A DNA stretch of 64,000 bases from JASLQO01 sp002327525. GTDB lineage: Bacteria > Pseudomonadota > Gammaproteobacteria > Pseudomonadales > Azotimanducaceae. The number at the start of each line of letters is the position of its first letter. Within the stretch, counting starts at the first letter, position 1. Made by a program: the position numbers and the translations under genes. The notes under the pieces were generated by a model that was not told the DNA's origin, ran no database searches, and saw nothing but the letters and a program-made list of their open reading frames with translations. This document shows, one piece after another, positions 1 to 9,000 of this stretch. The stretch covers positions 158,138 to 222,137 of the forward strand of contig JASLQO010000018.1 of the NCBI GenBank assembly GCA_030744435.1, in the 5' to 3' direction.

Positions 1-1
1 G

Positions 2-1054
2 GCAACCGTGGGGTACGCGCAGGGCATGGGGCTGATACTCGGCGGTAACTACCAGGAAAATAACGTACTCGGTACTGGCAATCACCTCGGGTTGGGCCTG
101 AGCATCTCAAATTATCAAAAGTCGGCGAATTTCAACTACTTCAACCCCTACTACACCCTCGATGGCATTTCGCGTGGGTTCAACGCCTTCTTCCGCCGTC
201 TGGATTATGATGAACGCAATATCGCCCGGTACTCCACCGATGCGGTCGGTCTCGGTATCAGTTTCGGTTTCCCCATCGGTGAAACACAACGTATCAATTT
301 TGGTGGTTTGATCGAACAGACGAAGATCACGGCGGGGCGCTTTCCCGCACAGGAGATCACGGCGTTCATAGAAGATAACGGTGAGTCATACCTGAACTTC
401 AAGATGAATGCCAGTTGGACCAGCTCTACCCTGAATCGGGGGTTGTTTCCGACCCGCGGTCGCTCACAGAGCCTGGGAATACAGTTTTCCGTTCCTGGGA
501 GTGACCTGCAGTTCTACAAGATCACGTACAACGGCGAGATGTACTTCCCGCTGTTCGGTGACTTCACGCTGCGCCTGCGTACCGAACTCGGGTTCGGCGA
601 CGGCTACGGCAGCACCGAGGGGCTGCCGTTTTATGAACACTTCTTCGCCGGTGGTTTCGGTTCCATACGGGGTTTCGAGTCTTCGACTCTCGGCCCGCGC
701 AGTACTCGGGCGCCAGATGATGTGTATACCGATCCGGAAGGAGATCCAATCGGTGGTAACGTGAAAGTAGTGCTCGGGGCGGAAGTCATATTTCCAATGC
801 CGCTGGTCGACGATCAGCGGCAGTTCCGGCCGGTGATCTTCTTTGATGTCGGAAATGTCTTCCAGACAGACTGTTTCGATATCTCGGAGTATTGCTTCGA
901 CGTTGAGTTTGATCAGTTTCGTTACTCTGTCGGAATGGGCATAACGTGGCTGACCGGGATGGGGCCGATGACATTTGGCATTGCCAAGGCGTTCAACACG
1001 GATCGCTTCGATGAAACTGAGGTTTTTCAATTTGAACTCGGGCGGACGTTCTAG
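2..1054 (+). CDS. bamA: Outer membrane protein assembly factor BamA, C-terminal part (5' truncated by window)
   Basis: The reading frame is open from the first bases of the window, so the N-terminal POTRA domains and the first strands lie outside. What is visible is the 16-stranded barrel half of an Omp85 protein: alternating aromatic beta-strands, the loop-6 motif IRGF (about residue 220 of the visible part) followed by ESSTLGPR, and a C-terminal Phe (LGRTF), the usual outer-membrane signature. BamA folds and inserts beta-barrel proteins. The following genes skp and lpxD are its usual neighbours. The TAG stop codon lies inside the left terminal inverted repeat of the element that follows, so that element sits directly at the gene end. 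Confidence 0.93.
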   Translation, partial: ATVGYAQGMGLILGGNYQENNVLGTGNHLGLGLSISNYQKSANFNYFNPYYTLDGISRGFNAFFRRLDYDERNIARYSTDAVGLGISFGFPIGETQRINFGGLIEQTKITAGRFPAQEITAFIEDNGESYLNFKMNASWTSSTLNRGLFPTRGRSQSLGIQFSVPGSDLQFYKITYNGEMYFPLFGDFTLRLRTELGFGDGYGSTEGLPFYEHFFAGGFGSIRGFESSTLGPRSTRAPDDVYTDPEGDPIGGNVKVVLGAEVIFPMPLVDDQRQFRPVIFFDVGNVFQTDCFDISEYCFDVEFDQFRYSVGMGITWLTGMGPMTFGIAKAFNTDRFDETEVFQFELGRTF

Positions 1055-1321
1055 GGCCTGTTAATACTACAAATGTCGACGCGCTGCCGCCCAAAATCGT
1101 GCCATGCAAGGCACGAGGAGCGTGGTGTAGCAGTGCTACATGAGCGACGAGCAACGCCGCATGGCGCGATTTTGGGCGCAACCCTTCGGGACGAGGCCTT
1201 TTTTCCGCCACTCTTCGTTACCGCTTGCTCATGTAGTTTTACTACACTACGCCGACAGTACCTCGATTGGCGGAGAAATGACCTTCGGCGCGTCGACATT
1301 TGTAGTGTTAACAGGCCCTAG
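1051..1321. repeat. MITE-like element with 32-bp terminal inverted repeats and nested internal palindromes
   Basis: Terminal inverted repeats at 1051-1082 and 1290-1321 match at 31 of 32 positions; both outer ends read CTAG. Inside are a second inverted pair (1088-1107 against 1159-1178, 19 of 20 matching) and two small hairpins, TGTAGCA-G-TGCTACA near 1126-1140 and TGTAGT-TTT-ACTACA near 1226-1240. Open frames exist on both strands but show no recognisable protein. The size, the symmetry and the lack of a transposase fit a non-autonomous mobile or REP-type element. It separates bamA from skp, which are normally close together in one operon. Confidence 0.75.
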
Positions 1322-1358
1322 TTTAGAATTCCCCGCCTTCTGCTAAGGAGTCATATCT

Positions 1359-1874
1359 GTGATGAAGAAGTTTCTGCAATTTTCCGCTCTGGCACTGGTG
1401 TTGGTATCACCGCTTGCATTAGCGGAACTGAAGGTGGCGGTAATCGACACGCAACGAGCGCTTGCGGACAGCTCGGAGGCGATGGCACTACTTGAGAAAG
1501 CGCAGGCCGAACTGCAAAAGGAGCAGGACGAACTGCAGGCACTGGTCGGGGAAGTCCAGGCAGCGCAGGAAAAGCTGCAGAAAGATGGCGAAGTGATGAG
1601 CGCGGAAGAGCGGCGCAAGGTTCAAAAAGAGATGGAGGACAAGAGCGCGGAGGCTCAGTTCCTCAATCAGCGTCTGCAGAAGGAGGCCAACGACCGGCGT
1701 CAGGAACTGCTGCAGGTGATGGTGCCGAAGGTACAGGCGGTTCTGAAGGATCTGATCGAGATCGAGGGCTATGACATGATCATGGAACGTGCCTCGCTCG
1801 GCGCCATAGGGTATGTCAATTCCAAGCACGACATCACGCGCCGCGTGACAGAGAAGCTCAACGAGAAGCGCTGA
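1359..1874 (+). CDS. skp: Periplasmic chaperone Skp (OmpH family)
   Basis: About 170 residues, the usual Skp length. It begins with a signal peptide (MKKFLQFSALALVLV, cleavage after ALA near residue 22), then the family start VAVIDTQRAL, and a long charged coiled coil (about residues 45-120) that forms the tentacles of the trimer. Skp holds unfolded outer membrane proteins in the periplasm before BamA receives them. The Shine-Dalgarno AAGGAG at 1345-1350 suits either GTG 1359 or ATG 1362; the protein differs by one Met. With the repeat element upstream, its transcription may no longer depend only on the bamA promoter. Confidence 0.93.
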   Translation: MMKKFLQFSALALVLVSPLALAELKVAVIDTQRALADSSEAMALLEKAQAELQKEQDELQALVGEVQAAQEKLQKDGEVMSAEERRKVQKEMEDKSAEAQFLNQRLQKEANDRRQELLQVMVPKVQAVLKDLIEIEGYDMIMERASLGAIGYVNSKHDITRRVTEKLNEKR

Positions 1875-1885
1875 AGGCGATCAAG

Positions 1886-2947
1886 CTGAGTACGACCGAC
1901 ACTTACACTCTTGCGCAACTGGCGGATCATGTCGGCGGCGAGGTGGTCGGTGACCCCGGAGTAACTCTTCACGGGCTGGGGTCGATTGCGAGTGCTACAC
2001 CCGGGCAGATCACACATCTGTCCAGCGCCGCGTACAGGGCGGTACTACCCGATACGCGCGCGAGCGCCGTCATCCTCGCCGCAGGCGATGTCGACGGCTG
2101 TCCCACCAATGCACTGGTGGTGGACAATGCCTATCTCGCCTTCGCGCGTATTTCGACGCTGTGGCAGAAAATGCCGGAGCTCGAGCAGGGCGTGCATCCG
2201 AGCGCGTGCGTTCATTCCAGTGCGATGCTCGGAGAAGGCTGCCGCATCGGGCCGGGCGTGGTGGTCGGCGCCGGGACGACGCTCGGCGAGGGCGTCTGGC
2301 TGTATGCCAACGTGAGCGTCGGCGAGGGTTGCACGCTGGGCGATGAAACCATCCTCATGGCGAATTCCACGCTGTACGACGACGTACGCCTCGGCGCACG
2401 CTGCATCGTGCACTCGGCAGCAGTTGTGGGCGCTGACGGATTTGGCTACACGCCGGATGAGACCGGGCGCATGCAAACGATTGCCCAGCTCGGCGGCGTG
2501 ACGGTCGGGGACGATGTGAGTATCGGCGCGGCCTCGACCGTGGACCGGGGAGCGATTGATGACACCGTGATAGAGGACGGGGTCAAAATCGACAATCAGG
2601 TGCAGATCGGACACAACTGCAGAATCGGGGCGCACAGCCTGATTTGCGGTTGCGTGGGTCTGGTCGGCAGCACGACCGTCGGACGTCATTGCGTTCTCGG
2701 CGGTGGTGTTGGAGTGGCAGGAGACGGACCCTTGACGCTGTGTGATGGCGTGGTGGCGAGTGCCATGACCCATATCACCTCGTCCATAGACACACCGGGG
2801 TTCTACTCCGGCGGTACGCTTGTCAATAAGATGAGCCTCTGGAAGCGCAATGCGCTCAGGTTTCAGCAGCTCGATGCGCTGGCAAAGCAGGTCAGGCGTT
2901 TGGAATGGCAGCTCGAGCAGCTGTCCGGGCATAGCGCGGCCGAGTGA
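1886..2947 (+). CDS. lpxD: UDP-3-O-(3-hydroxyacyl)glucosamine N-acyltransferase LpxD, probable CTG start
   Basis: Third step of lipid A synthesis. The frame contains the LpxD N-terminal domain (YTLAQLADHVGGEVVGD), many left-handed beta-helix hexapeptides, the catalytic region IGHNCRIG, and a C-terminal helix. The first ATG/GTG/TTG is at 1943, but that would delete the conserved first 19 residues of the uridine-binding domain. In the same frame CTG at 1886 gives MSTTDTYTLAQLA and has GAAGG at 1873-1877 at normal spacing, 11 bases after the skp stop. I therefore place the start at CTG; GTG 1943 is the conservative alternative. Length from CTG is 353 aa (E. coli 341). Confidence 0.9.
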   Translation: MSTTDTYTLAQLADHVGGEVVGDPGVTLHGLGSIASATPGQITHLSSAAYRAVLPDTRASAVILAAGDVDGCPTNALVVDNAYLAFARISTLWQKMPELEQGVHPSACVHSSAMLGEGCRIGPGVVVGAGTTLGEGVWLYANVSVGEGCTLGDETILMANSTLYDDVRLGARCIVHSAAVVGADGFGYTPDETGRMQTIAQLGGVTVGDDVSIGAASTVDRGAIDDTVIEDGVKIDNQVQIGHNCRIGAHSLICGCVGLVGSTTVGRHCVLGGGVGVAGDGPLTLCDGVVASAMTHITSSIDTPGFYSGGTLVNKMSLWKRNALRFQQLDALAKQVRRLEWQLEQLSGHSAAE

Positions 2948-3001
2948 GCGGCGACATTCCGAACAGGAATCCGCGTGCAAGAAAGAGGACACAATGACGA
3001 C

Positions 3002-3448
3002 ATGAAGGCCGTAAAGGACATCAACGACCTCTTCGACTACCTGCCGCACCGCTATCCCTTCCTGCTGATCGATCGTATCACGGAGCTTAAGGTGGGTAGC
3101 CGGGCGGCCGGTTACAAGAACGTGACCATGAACGAGCCGTTCTTCGAGGGACACTTCCCAGGACACCCCATCATGCCAGGTGTGCTCATTATAGAAGCAA
3201 TGGCGCAACTGGCTGGGGTGCTCGCCTTCGAGACCAAGAACACACGCCCGAAGGACGGAAGGATTTACTACCTGGCGGGTGCCGACAACGCCCGCTTCAA
3301 GCGGCCGGTACTGCCCGGTGACCGGCTCGACATGAGTACGGAAATCATGGTCGACAGGCGTCAGCTGATGAAGTTCGACTGCAAGGCGTTCGTCGATGAA
3401 GAGGTGGCCTGCTCCGCCGAGCTGCTGTGCGTGGAACGGAAGATCTGA
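3002..3448 (+). CDS. fabZ: 3-hydroxyacyl-[acyl-carrier-protein] dehydratase FabZ
   Basis: About 148 residues, a single hot-dog fold. It starts KAVKDINDLFDYLPHRYPFL and carries the active-site segment GHFPGHPIMPGVLIIEAMAQ with the catalytic His and Glu. It dehydrates beta-hydroxyacyl-ACP in fatty acid elongation, and its place between lpxD and lpxA is the standard one, where it competes with LpxA and LpxD for 3-hydroxyacyl-ACP. ATG 3002 is chosen because it matches the family start; GTG 2975 would add nine unrelated residues. AGAGGA lies at 2984-2989. Confidence 0.95.
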   Translation: MKAVKDINDLFDYLPHRYPFLLIDRITELKVGSRAAGYKNVTMNEPFFEGHFPGHPIMPGVLIIEAMAQLAGVLAFETKNTRPKDGRIYYLAGADNARFKRPVLPGDRLDMSTEIMVDRRQLMKFDCKAFVDEEVACSAELLCVERKI

Positions 3449-3450
3449 AT

Positions 3451-4245
3451 ATGATCGATGCGCGCGCCATAGTCGATCCGTCGGCAAAGCTTGGTGAGAA
3501 CGTGAGTATCGGTCCCTGGACCATCATCGGTCCGGACGTGGAGATCGGCGATGGGACGAGCATCGCCTCACATGTGGTGGTGAAGGGGCCGACGCGTATC
3601 GGGTGCGACAATTGCGTCTATCAATTCTCGTCCATCGGCGAGGACACTCCGGCGATAGCTTACGGGGGCGAAGCCACGACCCTCGAGATTGGCGACAACA
3701 ACATATTCCGCGAGGGCGTAACCGTGCACAGGGGCATGGTGCAGGATCGTGGCGAGACTGTTATCGGCAGCAATGGGTTGTTCATGGCATACGTCCACAT
3801 CGGTCATGACTGCATCGTCGGTGATCACGTCATCATGGCGAACAACGCCTCGGTGTCCGGTCATGTGAAGGTGGGGGATCACGCCAATTTCGGTGGCTAT
3901 GCGGGTGTGGCCCAGTTTCGTGACGTGGGCGCATATACGCATATCGCGGCTTTCAGCCTGGTGATCAAAGACGTGCCGGCATTTGTCACCGCCGTTGGCA
4001 ACCCGGCCGCAGCCGTTGGCATGAACATCGAAGGCCTGAAACGGCGAGGTTACGGGAAGGACACCATAGCCGCGCTCCGATCCGCTTATCGCACGGTCTA
4101 TCGCTCGGGACTCACCGCCAAGGAGGCGTTCTCGGCGCTTGAGGAGGCGGCCGGTGAGCACGCGGAGGTGGCGGTTTTCGCACAGTCGATCGAAGAATCT
4201 ACTCACGGCATCGTGCGCCCGCGGCGGGGCCAAGGCGGCGGCTGA
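3451..4245 (+). CDS. lpxA: UDP-N-acetylglucosamine acyltransferase LpxA
   Basis: First enzyme of lipid A synthesis. It is a left-handed beta-helix of hexapeptide repeats (residues about 8-185) followed by the helical C-terminal domain with MNIEGLKRRGY. His119 in HIGHDC is the expected catalytic base. In the segment that sets acyl length in E. coli LpxA, two glycines correspond to Ala-Ala here (AAFSLV), which could mean a shorter acyl chain; that is inference. The start is two bases after the fabZ stop, and the stop overlaps the lpxB ATG as TGATG. Confidence 0.95.
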   Translation: MIDARAIVDPSAKLGENVSIGPWTIIGPDVEIGDGTSIASHVVVKGPTRIGCDNCVYQFSSIGEDTPAIAYGGEATTLEIGDNNIFREGVTVHRGMVQDRGETVIGSNGLFMAYVHIGHDCIVGDHVIMANNASVSGHVKVGDHANFGGYAGVAQFRDVGAYTHIAAFSLVIKDVPAFVTAVGNPAAAVGMNIEGLKRRGYGKDTIAALRSAYRTVYRSGLTAKEAFSALEEAAGEHAEVAVFAQSIEESTHGIVRPRRGQGGG

Positions 4246-5444
4246 TGACCGCGTTCGGCAGCGCAGGCAATCACGGCTCGGGACCATTGACCATCGGTGT
4301 GCTCGCAGGGGAAGCCTCGGGCGACAATCTCGGTGCCGGAATGATGCGTGCATGCAAGGCCAGAAATCCGGACGTGCGTTTCATCGGTGTCGGGGGAGAG
4401 GCGATGCAGGCCGAGGGTCTCGAGAGTTTGTTCGACATGGATGTGCTCTCGGTCAACGGCTTCCGCGAGCCGATTCTGAGGTTTCCCGAACTCCTCGGCA
4501 GACTTCTCGAACTGCGTCGGGTCATGCTCGCCGAGCGGCCGACCGCGTTCGTCGGAGTGGATTTCAACGTGTTCAATCTGTTGCTCGAGCGGCAATTGAA
4601 GAAGCACGGAATACCCACCATTCACTACGTCAGCCCATCGGTCTACGCGTGGCGGCGTGGGCGTGTGAAGCGCATCGGTCGCTCGGCGGATGCTTTGCTC
4701 GCGCTCTATCCATTCGAGGCGGCGTTCTACAGCAATACCGAGGTGAGCGTGCACTTCGTCGGCCATCCGCTGGCGGATGCCATAGAGCCGGACGCGGGGA
4801 ACGACTCGAACCGTGAAGCGGCTCGTCAACGCCTCGGTCTCGCCTCTGGGCGACGTGTGGTCGCACTTCTGCCCGGCAGCCGCGGCAGTGAGCTTGTCAA
4901 CATGCTGCCGGTGTTTCTCGGGGCTGCAGAGATTCTGGCCGAGGAGGCGCCCACTTCCTTTGTCGTGCCCTGTCCGCGCGCCGTGCTGGTTCCCCAGCTT
5001 CGCCAGGCGCTCGACGCGCGGACCGGCCTCGACGTGCTGGTGTATGAAGGCGATGGCAGGGAGGCACTCACCGCAGCGGACGCGGCACTCGTCAAGTCGG
5101 GTACCAGTACCCTCGAGGCGATGATGTTGCGCAGGCCCATGGTGGTCAGCTACCGGCTGGGTCCGCTCGCGGCGAAGGTGGCGAGAATGCTGATCAAGAC
5201 GGAATTCATCGCACTGCCCAACATTCTTGCCGGGAGGGCACTGGTGCCGGAACTGCTTCAGGATGATGCCACTCCGGCGGCGCTTGCTGAGAATTTGCTC
5301 GCCGAGCTTTACAAAGCCGAGCACGAGCCCGAGTATCTTGCAGAGTTTCAGCGCCTGCACGCGGCTCTGCGCCAGGATGCGAACGAGCACGCGGCGGAGG
5401 CTGTACTCGATACGATTGAGGAGCACGATGGCCGACTTCCCTAG
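4245..5444 (+). CDS. lpxB: Lipid-A-disaccharide synthase LpxB
   Basis: 399 aa GT19-family glycosyltransferase joining UDP-2,3-diacylglucosamine and lipid X. Visible family motifs are the N-terminal GEASGDNLGA, VGVDFNVFN, HYVSPSVYAWRRGR (about residues 127-140), LLPGSRGSE and the donor-site KSGTSTLEAM. Translational coupling to lpxA by a one-base overlap. The neighbour rnhB follows after 12 bases, as in many gammaproteobacteria. Confidence 0.96.
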   Translation: MTAFGSAGNHGSGPLTIGVLAGEASGDNLGAGMMRACKARNPDVRFIGVGGEAMQAEGLESLFDMDVLSVNGFREPILRFPELLGRLLELRRVMLAERPTAFVGVDFNVFNLLLERQLKKHGIPTIHYVSPSVYAWRRGRVKRIGRSADALLALYPFEAAFYSNTEVSVHFVGHPLADAIEPDAGNDSNREAARQRLGLASGRRVVALLPGSRGSELVNMLPVFLGAAEILAEEAPTSFVVPCPRAVLVPQLRQALDARTGLDVLVYEGDGREALTAADAALVKSGTSTLEAMMLRRPMVVSYRLGPLAAKVARMLIKTEFIALPNILAGRALVPELLQDDATPAALAENLLAELYKAEHEPEYLAEFQRLHAALRQDANEHAAEAVLDTIEEHDGRLP

Positions 5445-5456
5445 CCCGCATTCTGC

Positions 5457-6086
5457 ATGAGTACAGGGTGGTTCGAAGGGCTGACGGTTCGGGGTCTCAC
5501 CGCCGGCGTGGACGAGGTGGGGCGGGGACCCCTCGCCGGTCCGGTGGTCGCAGGCGCGGTCGTGCTGGATGCCCGTAAACCCATCGAGGGATTGCGCGAT
5601 TCGAAACGCCTCACGGCAAAACGCCGGGCGCTGCTTGCCGACAGCATCAAACAGCGCGCACTGGCATGTGCGCTAGGACGCGCAGAAGTAGAAGAGATAG
5701 ACGAATTGAACATTCTGAGGGCGAGCCACCTGGCGATGCAGCGTGCCGTAACGGCACTCGGCGTGCGGCCGCAGGTGGTGTACGTGGACGGCAACCTGCT
5801 ACCGCGCTTCGAGATACCGGCGGTGGCTGTGGTCAAGGGAGACGACCGCGTGCCGGAGATCGCTGCCGGATCCATTCTCGCCAAACATGCCCGGGATGAG
5901 GAGATGATCGAACTGAGTCACCGTTTCCCCGGCTATGGTCTCGAGCAGCACAAGGGCTATCCAACACGCTCCCATCTTGCCGCGCTCGAGAATCTGGGCC
6001 CGAGCCCCGTGCATCGGCGCAGTTTTGCTCCAGTGCGGCTTTGGCAGTCTGCGTCGAGACAACGTACTACGGAACTCGCCCTGTGA
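5457..6086 (+). CDS. rnhB: Ribonuclease HII
   Basis: 209 aa. The acidic active site is complete: DEVGRGPLAGP near residue 20, YVDGN near residue 104, and the C-terminal GSILAKHARDEEM. It cleaves RNA in RNA/DNA hybrids and at single ribonucleotides in DNA. ATG 5457 lies 12 bases after lpxB. The TGA stop overlaps the dnaE GTG as GTGA, so dnaE is probably translationally coupled. Confidence 0.95.
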   Translation: MSTGWFEGLTVRGLTAGVDEVGRGPLAGPVVAGAVVLDARKPIEGLRDSKRLTAKRRALLADSIKQRALACALGRAEVEEIDELNILRASHLAMQRAVTALGVRPQVVYVDGNLLPRFEIPAVAVVKGDDRVPEIAAGSILAKHARDEEMIELSHRFPGYGLEQHKGYPTRSHLAALENLGPSPVHRRSFAPVRLWQSASRQRTTELAL

Positions 6087-9000
6087 GTGCGGCAGCAGAG
6101 TTCGTACATCTGCGCACACACAGTGAGTTCTCGATTACCGATGGGTTGATCAAGATGCCGCGACTGGCATCGGCCGTTCGCGCCCGGGGGATGCCGGCGG
6201 TCGCTTTGACGGATCGCGGAAATCTGTTTGGTCTGGTGAAGTTTTACGATGCATGCCTTCGCGAGGGGGTGAAGCCGATCGTCGGTGCGGATCTGCGCTA
6301 CACGGATGAGGATGCATTGGAGTCGCGCCTCACGGCGCTGGCCATGAACAGACAAGGTTACCAGAACCTGATCGCGCTGGTTTCCGCGGCTTACGTCAAG
6401 GCGCCCGAGCGCGGTTTGGTGACGCAGAATCAACTCCTAGCCCACGGAGACGGCCTGATTCTGCTCTGCGGCGGCTGTGACAGCGGGTTGGTTCGTCTGC
6501 TGGAAAAGGGCGAACTCGCTACGGCGCTCGAACGCGCTCGCTGGTGGGCGCGGCACTTTGATGAGCGCTTCTACCTGGAAGTCCAGCGCACCGGCCGCAA
6601 TGGCGACGAGGCGCGTTTGCGCGCAACGCTCGAGCTTGCGGGGGAGGCGAGGTTGCCGATCGTGGCGACCAACGAGGTCTGTTTCCTGGAGGCGGACGAC
6701 TTCGAGGCACACGAGACACGGGTGTGTATACAGGAGAGCCGCACGCTCAACGATCCGCGCCGTGAGCGCCGTTACAGTGAGGTGCAGTATCTGAAGAGCG
6801 CATCGCAAATGGCGGCACTGTTCGCCGACCTGCCAGAGGCCCTCGCCAACAGCGTGGAAATCGCGAGGCGCTGCTCGGTGACGATGGAGCTCGGCGAGTA
6901 CTTCCTGCCCAACTACCCCGTACCCGATGACGTGACACTAGAACAATACCTGGCCGAAACGGCGCGTCGGGGACTGGAGCGCAGGCTCGAGGAATTGAGC
7001 GTATTCGGCGCTTACCAGGTCGATGAAGAATCGTATCGCGCGCGGCTTGAATTCGAGCTCGATGTCATCAACCAGATGGGCTTTCCCGGCTACTTTCTCA
7101 TCGTCATGGAGTTCATCGCCTGGGCGCGGGAGCAGAGTGTCCCGGTAGGACCGGGGCGCGGCTCCGGTGCGGGATCGTTGGTCGCCTACTCGCTCGGCAT
7201 CACCGATCTCGACCCCATTCACTACGACCTGCTGTTCGAGCGTTTCCTAAACCCGGAACGCGTGTCGATGCCGGACTTCGACGTCGATTTCTGCATGGAA
7301 GGCCGGGACGCAGTGATTCAGCACGTCAGTGAGCGTTACGGTCATGATGCGGTGAGTCAGATCATCACCTTCGGCACAATGGCGGCGCGTGCGGTGGTAC
7401 GTGACGTTGTGCGGGTGCAGGACAAGCCGTTCGGCCTCGGCGATAGGTTGGCGAAGCTGATCCCGTTCGAAGTGGGCATGACACTGGAGAAGGCGGTAGA
7501 GCAGAGCGAGGACCTGCGTAACTTCATCGATGCCAGCGAGGAAGTGGGCGAAGTCATGGACATGGCCTACCGGCTAGAAGGCATCGTGCGCAATGTCGGC
7601 AAACATGCCGGGGGCGTGGTCATAGCACCCACGCGTCTGACCGAGTTCGTGCCACTGTACGCGGACGAGGGTTCGGGCGCACTGGTATCTCAGTTCGACA
7701 AGGACGACGTGGAGCGCGCAGGGCTGGTGAAGTTCGACTTCCTCGGGCTGAAGACGCTGACCATCATCGATTGGGCAGTGGCGAGCATCAATAGGCTGCG
7801 TCACGAAGACCAGCCGCCGGTCGATATCGGCCGTATACCGCTCGACGACATGGCGACTTTCGAATTGCTCAAGCGTGCGGAAACCACCGGCGTCTTCCAG
7901 CTCGAATCACGCGGTATGAAGGATCTGATCCGGCGCCTGTTGCCGGATAGCATCGATGACATTATTGCTTTGGTGGCGCTGTTTCGGCCCGGTCCGCTGC
8001 AATCGGGCGCGGTGGACGATTACATCGACCGAAAGCACGCTCGCAAGGCGGTGGTGTATCCCCATCCCAGCCTGATGGAAGTACTGCAGGCCACCTACGG
8101 GGTCGTGCTGTACCAGGAACAGGTGATGCAGATCGCTCAGGTGCTTGCCGGTTTCACGCTCGGACAGGCTGACCTGCTGCGCAGGGCGATGGGCAAGAAG
8201 AAACCCGAGGAAATGACCAAGGTGCGCCAGCAGTTCAATGAAGGTGCCGAGGCCAACGGTATAGATGCGCGGCTCGCCGCCGATATCTTCGATCTCATGG
8301 AGAAGTTCGCCGGATACGCCTTTAACAAGTCACATTCAGCCACCTATGCCCTGGTGGCGTTCCAGACCGCATGGCTGAAAACTCACTACGGTGCTCACTT
8401 CATGGCGGCCACTCTCTCGGCAGACATGCAGAACACGGACAAAGTGGTCACGTTGGTTGACGAGATGCGGTGCATGCAGCTGCCGCTGCACCCTCCGAGT
8501 GTAAATGTCAGTCATTATCGTTTCACCGTACTCGATGACGGTGTCGTCTACGGTCTGGGTGCGGTCAGGGGTGTGGGTGAGGGGTCGGTGGAAGCCATCG
8601 TGAAGGCGCGCGATGAGGGCGGGCCATTCAAGGATCTCAGTGACTTCTGTGTGCGTGTGGATGCACGCAGGGCCAACAAACGGGTCATGGAGGCACTGAT
8701 CCGTGCCGGGGCCATGGATGATTTCTCCGGGGATGGCGAGGACATCGACACGGTGCGCGCGCGTTTGGCCATCAGCATGAACGACGCCATGCAGGGAGCG
8801 GAACAGGCCGCGCGGGACGAGGCCATCGGTATGGCCGACATGTTCGGAGGTGTGACTGAGGCAACGCCGCCTCTCGCCGTGCGCCAGTCCGTTACACCGT
8901 TGTCGCAGGCCGAACGACTGACTTTCGAGAAGGAGGCGCTGGGACTGTACCTCACCGGGCATCCCATCGAACCCTATCTCGGTGAATTGAAGCGTTTCTG

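Noticed and set aside
1073..1321. Open frames on both strands inside the inverted-repeat element
   Set aside because: They arise from the symmetry of the element; no protein pattern and no ribosome site.
2045..3487. Open frame of 480 codons on the minus strand opposite lpxD and fabZ
   Set aside because: It lies wholly opposite two certain genes, has no recognisable domain and the His/Arg/Val-rich make-up of antisense frames in GC-rich coding DNA.
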